This document shows positions 27,301 to 39,500 of a stretch of DNA of 64,000 nt, one piece after another (the stretch's first letter is position 1; each line of letters begins with the position of its first letter). The notes beneath the pieces are model-generated. The model ran no database searches and was not told the DNA's origin. It saw nothing but the letters and a program-made list of their open reading frames with translations. The stretch covers positions 84,706,021 to 84,770,020 of the forward strand of contig OY744605.1 of the NCBI GenBank assembly GCA_963556255.1, written 5' to 3'. The DNA comes from Allolobophora icterica. Taxonomy: Eukaryota > Annelida > Clitellata > Crassiclitellata > Lumbricidae. The position numbers were made by a program, and so were the translations under genes.

Positions 27301-29351
27301 ACACAGACACACGGAGAGTTCCAAAAAGTAGGTCTAGCAAATGAAAAGTTCGTTCACCAAGAACAGTTCTTGATTTAAGTATTACCAGTGCTAGAACAAA
27401 GATAATCGATAGTTCTAGTGAAGACATCACAGAAGCTACCTAAGCAAACTAAGGTGCAGTGTGAATGCGTTAATGCAAAGCCTATGATCGTCAATATTTA
27501 GCACTACAATGCAGTCCTTGTATGGCATATTAAGTTAATAGCTTTGAAGACATAAATATAATTCATGTAAAAAGGGGACATAAATGAGTCTATTGTGTCT
27601 TCGCCTGTTTTGGACTTGCTGGTTTTAAACTTTCCTGTTTTAAAATCTTCCTGTTTTGAACCTATCCTGTTTTTGGACTTTCATGTTTTGAACTTTCATT
27701 TTTGGACTTTTCTGTTTAGAACTTTCCTGTTTTGGACTTGAGCAGTTTTCTCTGGCATCATCATACTGTTGCATTTGGTTCTGTTCAACATATATTTTCA
27801 CACTACCTTCAAAACCTATGCTATTACTGTACAGCACAGTGCATTAAAGCTTTGCTGTCATTGGCCTAACTTTTAGGACAATGTTGCCTAGAAATATACA
27901 ACATGGTTCCTTAGTCTGTGTTTACCTTTTTTCCATAAGTGCTTGAAAACCATCTCGTTCATTTGTGGTCCATGTTGTCAGATCAGGCGTGCCTTAGAAG
28001 AGGCGCTATATACATAGATCTGTTACTACAATTACCATTACATGTGGAGCTGATTTGTGGGTGTCTGTGCTGGTTTCTCTTGGAATGCGCTGCCAACTCC
28101 GTCTTCCAGAACTTTCTATCGAAAGCTTCCTTGTGCGTTATAAATCTTCTTATAATAATAAATTATTTTCTGAGTTAATGAAGCTTTCCAAGCAAAGTCA
28201 CATAGTATTAATAAGTACATATGCTGGGTAGGGTACACTCATCATTCATTACATCTCAACCCCGAGTTGAAGGATATTCTTGTGGATACTGGTTTGATTA
28301 CAGTTTGGTTTTGATACACTATCGGTTATGGTTTGTAAACTAGACATCAGTGCGATAGAATTTCTCAATTAATAACAATAATAATTGCTGAGGGGCATTT
28401 CGTACCCAAAAAAGCAATCAAACAACCTGACAAATGTGGTTTACAGGTTGATGAATTTTTCATTTCACACATGGCACTAGGATCCTAACCCTGAACACCC
28501 AAGGTGAAATGCTTTAGCAATACAACATCAACAAACTCACATAAATCTGTTCGAATTCGATAAATTGAACGTGTCAGAGTGGAAAGAAATTTTGACAAGA
28601 AATCAACCTTCCGTGGAGTTTCTTCACGGCTCTCTCGGCATCATCTGCATTCTTGAACACCACAAAACCAAAGCCTGGAGGATTCCTAGAGAAAGGCAGA
28701 AAATCTTGCGCATATAATATGTAATGGATAGTTTCATATAGCACATTTGTTGAAACACTCAAAATCACTGAGAAGTGGATCTTATGATAAATTGAAAATG
28801 TGTTGCACGATATTGTGTCTGTTTCCTAATGTAGTTTTGTAAGTTACACTTTTGGTCGATTTAATAACTGCAGGTGAATTTGTTCTGCCCCAAGTACAGA
28901 CCACTCAGTTTCATGGTTCTATTACAAGCTTCCTGATTTGTGCATGCATACTAGTGCACTTTCAACTCACCATCCGAGGCCCAATCAAATGAAAACGGGG
29001 CAAATAAATGGACTGCTTTTGGGAACCAATTTTCCTTTCCGAATTCAAACCGCCAATTACCTCGTTAACTCATCTCCAATAAGTCCATGACAAACTTTCC
29101 GCCTTGCCATACACGATGACCTATTGTTCCATCGCTTTCTTAAATGTTTTGGCGTGATTTATTGTTACAATTTCGTGGCAACAGTTAAATTTTTTCGTTT
29201 TCATGTTGGGCGTGGTTTACCTAGCAACCCAGACGTCCAGCAGAGTACCGAAATATTTAAATTCTCGGTCAAGATCGTTGCGGTCAATTCGGCTTCCCAG
29301 ATCACCTATGAAAACCCGATAACCACCTCGAACTTTGTCGTAGATTGCCAT
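24288..29351 (-). CDS. SR splicing factor, SRSF3/SRSF7-like (six exons)
   Basis: Exons, high to low: 29221-29351, 28608-28685, 26982-27086, 25963-26124, 25194-25283 and 24288-24378. The joined length is 657 nt, 218 codons plus stop, and every junction is phase 2. The product is a serine/arginine-rich pre-mRNA splicing factor. It has one RRM (RNP2 VFIGDL in exon 1, RNP1 GFGFVVF in exon 2), then a basic linker and an RS domain rich in RSRSRSRD and RRRSPS. No CCHC knuckle is seen, so it is closer to SRSF3 in plan. Exons 1-3 are strong; the fourth intron needs a GC donor and the exon 5 assignment is tentative. A possible AATAAA (minus) is at 23810-23815. Confidence 0.8.
24500..24840 (-). mobile_element. 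LINE 3' relic
   Basis: A minus-strand frame contains GPSTWNGLPPSRLFPQ, then FFRLLKSSMFNQ, the GP-x-WN-LP...F+-LK motif at the end of CR1/L2-type ORF2. It lies just upstream of SR factor exon 6, in the intron. Confidence 0.55.
25194..25283 (-). CDS. SR factor exon 5 (tentative)
   Basis: Acceptor AATTGAAG, donor CACAG|GTGAGG. In the phase set by its neighbours it encodes an RS-like peptide with NRRASRSCERGKGDG. Its donor and flank are tandemly duplicated (27 bp), giving a second GTGAGG at 25166. Confidence 0.5.
25525..25745 (+). mobile_element. tRNA-derived SINE
   Basis: The head has A-box-like TCTAACTGGTAAGC and B-box GGGTTCAAATCCC. The tail (ACTGATCATACACTGTCAG...GCCGATGCTAAAGATAAAG) is shared with the element at 41.8 kb and minus copies near 52.6 and 63.15 kb. 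It sits in an SR factor intron. Confidence 0.6.
25963..26124 (-). CDS. SR factor exon 4 (RS domain)
   Basis: Acceptor AATCTCTTCAG. It encodes RSRSRSRDRRRSPSYE and further RRRSPS and RQRSDRSR blocks. No GT donor in phase 2 is present near its end; CG|GCATGT would make a GC-AG intron. Reading on instead gives VAKVVAFF and a stop, a possible alternative end. Confidence 0.78.
26596..26762. mobile_element. hAT-type MITE, copy 1
   Basis: Ends CAGGGGTGTCTA and TAGACGCCCCTG; flanks gttgatgc and gctgatgc (7 of 8). It has a poly-C run and a pyrimidine-rich half. The same family occurs inverted at 53253-53430. It lies in SR factor intron 3. Confidence 0.75.
26982..27086 (-). CDS. SR factor exon 3 (RRM end, basic linker)
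   Basis: Acceptor TTGTTGTAG, donor GTGGGT. It encodes SLCGRRVRVE, the RRM C-terminal strand, then a basic linker ending GGSSR. The exon abuts a LINE relic on its upstream side. Confidence 0.82.
27100..27430 (-). mobile_element. LINE 3' relic (family of 59-60 kb)
   Basis: The minus frame has KSRTVLGERTFHLL and VCSAQSLLSLRS, near-identical to the 59.8-kb LINE, followed by its 3' UTR (ATTGCGCCAGTGTCTAAAG, reversed). It abuts SR factor exon 3. Confidence 0.7.
27600..27745 (+). repeat. Degenerate CCTGTTTTGGACTTT minisatellite
   Basis: About eight irregular units of 15-20 bp in SR factor intron 2. Confidence 0.75.
27925..28600. other. SR factor intron 2, remainder
   Basis: Decayed retroposon sequence near 27.95-28.15 kb (GAGGCGCTATATACATAG tail-like). 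Otherwise nothing recognised. Confidence 0.35.
28608..28685 (-). CDS. SR factor exon 2 (RNP1)
   Basis: Acceptor TTTCTCTAG, donor GTTGAT. It encodes RNPPGFGFVVFKNADDAERA, a close match to the SRSF3/7 RNP1 (NPPGFAFVEFEDPRDA). Confidence 0.9.
29221..29351 (-). CDS. SR factor exon 1 (start codon, RNP2)
   Basis: ATG at 29351-29349. It encodes VFIGDLGSRIDRNDLDREF and ends in VWVA plus AG before donor GTAAAC, matching the SRSF3/7 RRM start (VYVGNL...VWIAR). Confidence 0.88.
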
Positions 29352-29479
29352 TACACGTGCTTTAATAATAAAATTTCTTCAGATTCAAATGCTTTGAAAT
29401 TTTTAAAATATGAAACTTTCAGCACCATATTATACACCATATTGGAAGTGACGTTTTTTCCGAGGGATCATTCAAAATT

Positions 29480-29520
29480 TGACGTAATAGTACGCGCATT
29501 CGAGATTTTATAACGCAATA
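29480..29520 (-). promoter_or_regulatory. Possible SR factor gene promoter
   Basis: On the minus strand a TATAAAA lies at about 29505-29512, about 150 bp before the start codon, followed by a TTACGTCA CRE-like octamer at about 29480-29487. Both are single motif matches. Confidence 0.3.
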
Positions 29521-29739
29521 ATATCGTAATCGTAATCTCGGATATTCTGCAGCGCCCCAAAAAGCGAAGTTGTAGGTCGCTCAAACTGTGAAATTTGTAA
29601 AGCGCACAATATCTGTTTCAGAGTTCCGACAACTCGTCGACATTTAACTAAATCAAATCCATTAAATATTAATAATAATTATGTGGTCGGTTTCAGTGCA
29701 ATATTTAAAACTCGACATGTCAACTGACTGACCTACATC

Positions 29740-30180
29740 GTAACCCTATTCTCCTGGCGCAGGGAACCAGCTATTCACGAGCGCTACGTCAGATCAGAGT
29801 GGGTTCCAGAGAGGACATGACTCGCAGAGTTTTTATGAACACACGCAATATGCATGAAGTAATAAATTAGGTTCACATGGGAGATAGATATGCACACTCT
29901 CGTTCACGTCAAAGCACTGCATTATTCCTAATTATTACTACTGCATTTTTCACTCCTGCAGGCTATTTTCTACATTAATTTGTGGGAAATAAGCGCACGG
30001 TGTATAATTATTATATGCAAAACCGGATTCAGGTCGACTTCCTAAACCGGACTCGGACCTCCTTTGGACTACTCTCTGGAAACCTCCTCTGATTTGACGT
30101 AGCGCTCGTGAATAGGCTGGTGCTCTGCGCTTGGCCTTCGATTGGCCGCTTTAGACGTTTGGAGATTACGATTACGAGAT
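29740..30180. repeat. Dispersed repeat (TTTGACGTAGCGCTCGTGAA)
   Basis: Two inverted blocks here (GAGCGCTACGTCAGATCAGAG at about 29778 and its reverse complement at about 30094) resemble ones at about 42955-43080, 43500-43630, 49195-49345 and 61190-61320. They carry CCGGATTCGGAC...GACTACTCTCTGG and GGAGATTACGATTACGA. Family unknown. Confidence 0.65.
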
Positions 30181-30189
30181 GTAAGCAGC

Positions 30190-33100
30190 ACATGCCTGTT
30201 CACATGCCATGAGATGCACCTCACGATTACACCAAAGCAATGCATATTGAAGTATTAATTAATATCGTAATCTATTATGGATTAGAATTGACATTATACT
30301 TTAGTTGTTTCTAAGGTAAAATAGAAATGAACTGTGTAATCATAACTGAAATAATTAAAATGAATTTCAATTGCAAAGCAGTCAGACACTAAAATATTTG
30401 GGCCTGGGTCGGGAGTACCTCTGAATAAGCCCTTTCGACATGTCGTGTGCGCATGCGCATTGGCTCGACCCACTTAATTGTCCTCGAGGTCATTACTACC
30501 AACTTTGTCAACAAACGAAACGCAATACAAGTCGCTGTGGGTCGATTGCATTTAATGTTTATGATTTGTAGCATTATATTACTTCAAAAATATGAAAATC
30601 CATTCGCCTGGATCAACCAACCTGTGATCTATGTTTAGCATAATTTCAACTCGAGCACTCTTACTTAGTGAATGCATGCGGGCAATTTTAAGATGTCTGA
30701 ATTAAGTATATTAATGAAACATTCACTACCAGTCATTGCAACAGAGTATAAAATGGTTACAGGTGTGATTCTATGTAAAAAGATTAAATATACTTAAGTT
30801 TTAGTTTATTAATTAATACTTTTAATATTTTCTGGTTAAGCTTGTGCATTGCTCTCAAATGGTGCAACAGATGCCACCATGCTAGGAAAACGAAAGTATT
30901 AGAACAAGTCTCTAGCATCGATTGGCAAACATCCCAGAATGATTTGTTAAACAATTTTCTTTCAAAAAAGGAGCCACACTTACTGAAAAATCACACCACT
31001 GCCTATTACCGAACTGCTATCTGCATTTGAATATGTGTTACATTTAATACTGATGAGTGCGACTTAACATGACGACCATCAGCAGTCACAACATGTGGCA
31101 GAAGTGGTTTCAGCAGGATCTATGTCTGCAAAACTAATTGGACACTTAACCTCAAGCAATCCCTCACCACAGCATCTATAAGTGACAATTCTATCTGGTG
31201 AAGCACATAAAACTGAAAGTCTCTTATGAATGTACATATATAAGCCACATTCCTGTTGGAACTGCTAAGTTTTCGTGATCCAAGTTTTGAACCACATATA
31301 TGTTTCAACTTCTTTCACTTTCCTTTCAAGGCCACATCTCAAAGACCAGCAGTAAAATTTTTGCCTTCCGTTATCAATTTAATAACAGAAGCAGCATCAC
31401 ACACTTTATCAGAAATAATTTGTTTGCTTGTGTAAAACCTTCATGTGCAAAACAAACCAAAGTGAACTTTTACTCTGACCACGTGTTTTTCTTCAATCTG
31501 CTTAAGTTCAAGCTCAGAATATACAGGCAGAACAAAATTAGTAGCACAATAAAAACGTTTAGCATAATGTAATAAATGTGTGATGTCAATCAATCAATTA
31601 AATATTCGTTTATTGAAAGATTCCCGTCAACAAGTGATCGGATTTCACAGTGTTACAAAGACAATAAGTGCAAGTGAAAATAAATCATACAGTGCATATT
31701 TTAACTATAACTAGGGGGACAAATGTCCCAGTAGTTTTAAGATTTGTCCCAGTAGTTTGGGTGATTTGTCTCTGCAATACTCTACTTTTAATGTAATTTT
31801 ACAACATTAGAATGAGTGATCTGTCTCTCACTGTGACAATCTGAGAACAAGCCATCGACTGTCAGTGTCTTTGGATACTGTTAATGATCGGTTATTGATA
31901 TCATTCAATGTCAATGGAGTGGGCACTGCATATTTTCACCCGAAGCCGCCATGCATAGCCAAATTGCTTGCTAGCAAAGAGAGACGCGAAGGACATTCGG
32001 ATCCGGACATTTATGCCATGCAATTCTATGCGCACAAGTTTTTCTGCAGTAACTGATCTTACCATATGGGAAGTTGTGACCGAACTCTGTCTTGACCAAA
32101 ACAGTAACATTATAGCTGATGAATACTATAGCTACATCCTATAAATATTTGTTTGGTGGATGGACCCATATGGGTCACTCACCAAGCAAACATTAATAGA
32201 ATGTAACTTGTTTTCTTTGCTAAACCAAATTGGAAAATAAAGTTGATCGTGGTTGCCGAAGTCAAAGCTATCATTGTTTGTTGTACCTGAAGCTCATCCA
32301 CTGGGTCACAGTCACTCAGCCTGTCACTAACTTACTTATATCAATTATTTTGGTAGTATGGTTGAACTAGATATGTCATATTTTCAAACTTCTTTGCATG
32401 AATTTAATCGGGATATGCATAATAATAGAAAGCAAATTTGGTAAAATAAAGTGGCTAAAATTGGCTCCATTTGGCAGCAAATGCTGTAAAATGCATTGTC
32501 GGCTGGGGCTTCGGCCCAGATCCCCTAGTCTTGGCTGACTTTGTCCCACTAGTCGAAATCCATTAAAATATGCACTGAAATCAGTTAATGAAAGAGACTG
32601 AAGAGATTAATGGATTTTAGAATAAGGTAGCCTATACATATAAGAGAAAAACTGTATAGTGCTAAAATAGTTAATTGTTAACAAGTGTTTTTATAGAGCT
32701 TACGGGAGATAAAGTTTTTGTCGTTTTTATCAGGTAGGCCCTAATGTGAAATTATGAGCCCGTGGCCGGAGATTATGAGGGACATTGCGATCAGATGGAA
32801 AATAATGGTCTCTGAGCATGGCCGTGGTCTGTAATGGTTGTCTTAAGGAGGCGTTTATCTGCCTGCTTTGTCAATTCAGAAGCGACTTGATTGGATGGGG
32901 AAAGTAGGCCAGAACGTCGCATTTTCTTCAGCAGTGTTTCAGCCATCTCCCTGTCTCCTACTTGGGTATAATCTCACCAGGCCGGAGTGTCGACTCGCAT
33001 TCCTCTGTTCAACATTGACATCACAGCTGATCGGGCTGTTGCGCTGCCGAGTGTAGTTTTTGGCTAAATGCGGCATGCCATAAAGCCACCAACTGTTGTT

Positions 33101-34930
33101 TCTTTCTACATTGAATAATTGTTAATCCCAGATTCCGGAAAATTTTCTTAATACATAAATAGTCCAAATTCCAACATTTGAAACCATCTAAATCATTGAT
33201 CTTATATATGTTTACCGCAGCAACAACAGCGCTTCCGGTAGTAATGACCTATGTAGGTCGAGCTGACCTAAATAGGTCACTGAGATGTCGAACCCGCTTA
33301 TAGATTCCTTTTAGGGTCGCTATATAAATGTTTTAGATAGATGGATACTAGAGGTCGTTGGATAGAGGGATAGATTTATAAATAGATTTGCGTGGCGTAT
33401 GCATTCTGGGAACATGGCAAGGACTCTATACAAAGGACTGGAAACTCCTTATGTAAGGCCGTTGGACAAGTTATTGGTCCATGGAGCGTGGCGCCTCCAG
33501 CGACAAAGGCGTAGAACTTCGTGTTTAGATAGCAAATGCAATGCGCTTTCTGCGAAGAAAATCGACGAATAATTATTTTTTAATTAATAAACAATTGCTA
33601 TGTAGAGGAATTATATTTAATATATGCTGTATTGTCTGTTACAACATATATAACATTTTATTCAATTTTAAAGCTAATTTTGCAGAACTTTTGCAGTACG
33701 CAAACATGCCACAATTGGACTCACTCTCAATTCTTTAGACGTGTGTGTGTGTCGAATGTTGATTAGGCCTACGGTTACACAATCTGACGGTAAGTGTCCC
33801 AACGTGTTAGCCAGGGCTTAGGCCTAGCCTAGTCAGTTATTAACTCTGCTCCCAGTCTGATTCTGATCTAAAGGCTTTGCATATAACCAAACCAGCTGCA
33901 GTCCACGTTGGGAGTCAACAGCGTGTACCACAGTCCTCCACAAGGGGGATTTAGCAAATGTTCTTGCAGTCTCTGGATGACTGCATGGTAGGCCTACAGT
34001 TTTACTGACCACTGAAGAATGCACAATCTCTTGACAGTTTTGTCAACATATATTTAGGTAAAATTAACTTCATTATTGCTTGTCTTTATGGCCGTTTCTA
34101 AAAAAAACCTTAGTATTGGGGTTGAAGTATTTATGACTGCAATCCAGAAACATGGTATAGGCTCCCTACATTTTAATTTTTTAACCATCTCCAAAGCACT
34201 TTGTTATTAATTGACTGACTCAGGTGGATGGAGAGCCGAGTTCGCCAATACAGCATAGTATTCTGTGAATGGATACCATCAAAGTACTAACCATGCTCAG
34301 CATTGCTCAACTTCTTGCACTTTGCCAGCATCTTAAACAGTGTCTTTATATGATATAGTTTCTGAGATTGTGAAGCAATGACTGATCTGTTGATAACTGT
34401 TCATTAAGTGTCACTCCATCGACTGAAATGTTGGTCTTTATAGTGATCTGGAAGATTTGCATTACTTTACACCATTATTTTAGAATTCTACTACTTAATA
34501 TAAAGTTACAAGTTCGACTTTTTTGCAATTCTTGATTAAATTGTTAAATTCTTTGCAACACATAAGTACAGGCCTTTTGTGCTTAGCCTATAGTTTCTTT
34601 ATTCAACTAAGAACATTTAATACAATAGGCCTATAGACACAATACTTATTACTATTTCAGATCATTGCAAAACACACAAGTCATTAGGAACAAAAGTTTG
34701 TATAGGGCCTAATTAAAGCTTTCACTAACTGAGTTATAAATTTGTACAGAATACTGTTCAGAACCAATGCTTAAGTGTAGGCCTACCTGTGCAGGCAGAT
34801 GTAACAAACATGTAATAAATTTAAATCAAGCACTGTTTTTAAATGTTTATAAATATTCTACACTAATTATTTAAGACGGTATAACAGTCACCAACGATAA
34901 CGACAATGATGATGATGATGAAATCCAAAA
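30190..34930. other. AT-rich region without supported genes
   Basis: No exon or transposon protein is recognised with confidence. At about 31.86-32.05 kb a frame with KERREGHSDPDIY might be a very old transposase relic. A GACAAATGTCCCAGTAG direct repeat is at about 31.72-31.76 kb. Confidence 0.35.
33245..33279. promoter_or_regulatory. Cluster of nuclear-receptor half-sites
   Basis: TGACCT-N4-AGGTCG (33245-33260) and TGACCT-N4-AGGTCA (33264-33279): two everted pairs with the same 4-bp spacing, 19 bp apart. Confidence 0.35.
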
Positions 34931-34939
34931 GCCCATGAA

Positions 34940-35048
34940 ATGGCTCTCCTCAAAATGGTCGGCGCACAGTCCACAGCTTACAGATAGATACGCAGCAGTT
35001 CGTTTGATTAGATCTTGACGTCGACATAACTGCACCCACCGCCTGCAT
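34940..35048 (-). CDS. THAP-domain-like exon fragment
   Basis: The minus strand reads CRRWVQLCRRQDLIKRTAAY and then LCADHFEESHFM, the second half of a C2CH THAP zinc finger (W...RR-DL...L...LC-x2-HF...FM). A TTGGCAG acceptor at 35049-35053 would start it at the usual internal THAP intron. The frame runs on into a TCA repeat and stops at 34871. The first-half exon (C-x2-C) was not found. It may be part of a host THAP gene, a THAP transposase relic or a pseudogene. Confidence 0.4.
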
Positions 35049-36415
35049 CTGCCAAACACGTATCGCAAAGTAAACTTTCTTACAGACAAGTAACGCAAAA
35101 TATTTCATTACCGGAGTAAAAATCAACCCAATATGTTATCCACAAAATGTTTCACTACATTGATTGTACGATTGCTCTGTGGTTTGAAGATGTCAGATGC
35201 GCCATAGGCCTTATCATACGACGCAAAAGTGCATATTTCTAAGGTTCACATTACCTGAAATTTATTAAAACTTTTACTTATAGGCCTAAATTACTTATCA
35301 TTTACTTTAACTTGTTACTGGGAAAGTTAAGGCAAACACAACGCAGGTTTCTTTTTTGCGAATTAATGTCAGATGCCATTGACTTCAGGTAAACATGGGT
35401 CTATATCTCTTCGCAATGCCCAACGCATGTTTCCACAATTTAGACTACTTAAATTACAGTAATTAAAAACAATATCTATAGACTTATTATCATTTACCTT
35501 TCTTGGTTCTTTGGAAACTGAAAAAAAGATAATCCGGGATTCTTCTTTCTAGAATTCGTGCAATTAATACCTGAACATCACATCGCGTCTGTAAACTTCT
35601 TTACCTCTCTCGAGACTCGTACACCCGCGACGACAGATGTCGCCACGATCTCCCCGCTGCCGGAAGTACAACGTTATTTTCACGAGTAACCAATCCTCTA
35701 AATATAGAATCCTTGGGAACATGGTAGCCATTTGGTCACGTGAATAAATATTCCGATGGTGGTTGTGTGAATCCGTAAAACGAATGGGCATTTAGTACAG
35801 TCTGTTTTGATTTTTCCGGAGAATTAAAAGGTTCGGAAATATGCAGAATCTTAGTAGTGGTACTTTGTTTAGTTGAGCTTCCTTTGCAATGTTTGTTTGG
35901 TCAAATTGTTTGGAACACTCCAATGATAATCGCAATGCGCACAGCGTGTTATTAAAAGTAGGCCTATTATTATTCTGGACCTGCAGTTGTGCACATTTCG
36001 TTCACGTTTAGTTTTAGCTTGCACACAGCTAAATCTATTTACTTTTGGCTTACATTTGGTCACTTGTGGCACATAGGCTACACCACAATGACATTCGTTA
36101 ATTGATACGCTTCTCCTGCTTGGTATCTGTTTGGTATCTCTCTTGGCATCTCTCTTGGTATCTTAGGACAACCCCTCTAACACGACGCAGCGTTTTTGAA
36201 GAAGCTGGTACTGCACACAGTGACCGCCTGAGTGAGGGGTCAAACCCGTATTCTGTGCATTACAGGTCAATCACTCTATCCATTTGGGTGCCATGCCCCA
36301 CAATGTGTTACTAGCTCGATGGAACCATACAAGAGCCTAAAAACAAGCTTACTATGCATTGGTAGATACAATACTCTGTGTAGCGTTGGATTGATTTACA
36401 CAGAATGCGTTCACG

Positions 36416-36431
36416 GCCAAGATGGCGGGCC
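36416..36431 (+). promoter_or_regulatory. YY1-like site at snapin 5' end
   Basis: GCCAAGATGGCGGGC matches the YY1 consensus (AAGATGGCGGC) 40 bp before the start codon, the usual place for YY1 at TATA-less housekeeping promoters. The ATG inside it opens a 5-codon upstream frame ending TTTAA. Confidence 0.5.
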
Positions 36432-36466
36432 TTTAAAATAAAAACTGGTTGTTTCTGCAGTCAGAG

Positions 36467-36585
36467 ATGTCTGCTGCATCCGATGCGACGCCATCGTTCT
36501 CTTCGAAGGAAGTACTGGCCGATGGAATCGTGGGATTGCTGAAGCCAGCCATTGAAGAAATCGACGAAAGGGTTATGGCTGTTCG
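36467..36585 (+). CDS. SNAPIN: Snapin exon 1
   Basis: ATG in CAGAGATGTCT; encodes MSAASDATPSFSSKE and the first helix. Donor GTAAGA at 36586, phase 2. Confidence 0.9.
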
Positions 36586-39500
36586 GTAAGAAAACAAAGT
36601 GGTGTGGATCAGTTTTTGTAGAGGGAGCTTTGTAATCCATCGCACATCGTGGGTGACATGATGGTCTGCCAGTAACACACTTGGTCACTGATCATGCGGT
36701 TGCGGGTTCAACTCCATGTAATGACCCTGGGCAAGTTGTCTGCTCACACATGTTCTGTTATCGAGCAGTAGGATTTGCGGGGAAGTAACCGGGATATCAC
36801 TGCGATATCAGCAGTTCAGGAAAAGTTTTCTGCTTGACTTACAGACACGTTTGTTTGGTGTTTCCTAGGTAAACATGCCAGAGCGCCATTGTGAGTTACT
36901 TAAAGGGTGCTATTCAAGTGCTCTGGTACATGCATACACTGCCCCCATGTCCAGCACCTCTGGGAATCGTCCATTGCCGGCTCGAGGGCTGAGTGAAGGA
37001 AATGAGTGTCTCACCGACTGTTCTCATGGGAATTGGGCGCTCTACTTTATGCGTCGTGAGGCATGGGGTTAAGAGAGTAACAACTGTTAAGGGTTTTGTG
37101 GGTACCCTCTAATGTTGTATTGACTGTCTTTTGTGCTGTTACATTCTGACATTGTGCTGTGCTGTGTGTTTTTTCATGTCAATGTGTTGTGCTGCGCTGC
37201 TCATTTCTGTATGTATGTGTCTGCAGAATGTTTTAAGAATGCCATAGACGCGGTTCTTGCTAACATGACTGATGCTAGAATGATGCCTGCACTAGCAGTC
37301 TCACACAGACACGAGGGGATTGGTCCATGAAATCCCTTCCACTGCTGAAGCATATTTACTGTCTCTGGTTTATTTTTGACAGTGTCATTGGTACTGCATA
37401 CATTTGATAATGGTAATTGCAAATTTATATAGCGACACTTAAAGAGACTGAGCTAGCATAATGAAACCACGATCAAACAGGCGTTTGCGGAAAAGAGGGA
37501 AAGAGAGGCTGAGAGGCTCATGTCGCAGGTTGTTAGGCAGCAGCCCATTCCAGGAGGAAGGGCCAACCAATCCATCACCGGTTGTACTTTGTCTTGCAAA
37601 TTTGATCCTCTGGATATTGACCTGATTACGGAGCTCTGGGTTCTGGTGTGCCATTGGTTGATGCCCTGTGTATTAGACACTGGTGCAATAGAAATTACTA
37701 ATTACATTACATTACATTAATATCTGACCTTAGAGAGCTTTGTATTCTAGTGTCATCATGATCTGGTTCTTCAGCTCAGGGTGATCTAGTTATCCTCTGT
37801 TGCGTACTGCCACAACGCAACATGGAAGCGTCACAGCATTTGGCCCCTCATTCTGGAAGACGCTTCCATGCAGTGTGCGACATAAGCTTCTTCTACTCTC
37901 TTTACCTCTGTTTTGCAAGCGTTTGAAGACTTTTGTGTGTGATCGTGATCTTTTGTAGTCAGTTCGGGACCACTTTTGATGAGTTTTCTTGCAGAGGCTC
38001 TATTTATGAGCACTTACAATTGTAAATGTAATTACGTTACGCTTGTATTGTTGCAGAGAAAGCCAAGCCGATCTGAGGCAACACATTGACAGTCTGGCCG
38101 AAGGTAACTGCGTTGGCTTCATTTCTTACACTTGGTCCTTGATTGGTCCTTAGTCATTGATCTGCCCGTGGTCCTTGATTGGTTGCTGGTCCTTGATTAG
38201 TCCTTGGTGCTTGATAGGTCCTTGGTCTTTGATCGATCCTTGGCACTTTATTGGTCCTTGATCAGCCATTGGTCCTTGGTTGGTCCTTGGTCCTTGATCG
38301 GTTCCATAACAATGGACATCTGCCACACATCATCCAGAAAAATGTCTTTGGGATCCAGGATAAAACTTTTGAGGGAACACTTCTCGCAAAAGACAAATTG
38401 TGTTTAAATAAACATTGATATGCAAGAGATCCATTATAACACGCATTACTATTGCACGGATTCTGACAGGACAGGGAGCCCAGGATAAGCTCTTTATAAC
38501 TTGATCTTTTTAAAGGCGGTCTATCATTGACCATGGACATGAAAAAGGTGCTTCAGTATTTTTGGGACATAACACCATCTCTTGTTAAGCAAAAGCATGT
38601 GACAGAATTAATAGGTCAGTTTAGATTTATGGATTATCAGTGCAGTTGCAGTTATAAGTCAATTTTTAGTTTAAAGTTGACGTAGATCAGACCTCGAGGA
38701 AGTTGAAACATAATGTTTAAAGTTATATTTAATTATTAAACTTGGTTAATTTAAAATTTTACATTCTTACTGGACCCACATTTGGATACCTCTTGTCTGA
38801 GTAGACTGAGATTTGGTCCTACAATGTTATTCCATCTGCTCTGCTCTTCGGTTTGATTGTTTGTTGTGTCCTTGTTTCGTAGATCTGAAGAAAATCTCCG
38901 AGCTCCAACAGATTCCTATAGACCTTGATCCCTACCTGAAGAAGCTGAGCAATGCTCGTCGACGTGTCATGCTCGTCAACAACATCCTACAGAACACGCA
39001 GGTTGCTGAATATTCTCCACGTATCTTTGCTTGCTTTGAAAGAGAGATAAGACGGCTCGGTAGTTTTATTACTTTGGCAGGTTTACTGTCAAATGGCAAA
39101 TTATGTTTATTAATTAGTAACTTCTATAGTGCCGGTGTCTAATACACAAGGCTTCGACTGATGGCGCACAAAATCAAGCCGTAATCAGGTCAACATCCAG
39201 AAGATCAGTCTGTAAGACAAAGGACTGGTGGATAATCGATTTGAAAGAGGTAAATTTTAAGTTGAGAATGAAATGACACAAGCAGCTGAGCAGATTGAGC
39301 AGGTTCACGGAAGGAATTCCAAAATTCAGGTCGAGCAACCAAAAAAGCTCATCCACTAAGAACAGTTCTTGATTTAGGTATGACCAGATAAAGAGAATCA
39401 AAATGACCTTGTTGAATAGTTGAATAGACTGAGGTAGAAATACATTCATGAATCTATTTATGTATTTATCAAATGCCAACAATGTTATAACATGACCTCT

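Noticed and set aside
29124..29513. 129-aa plus-strand protein
   Set aside because: It is antisense to exon 1 of the SR factor gene, whose RRM motif and splice donor on the minus strand are clear.
31865..32056. 63-aa frame with KERREGHSDPDIY as a hAT or ZMYM transposase end
   Set aside because: The resemblance is too short and no neighbouring frames support it.
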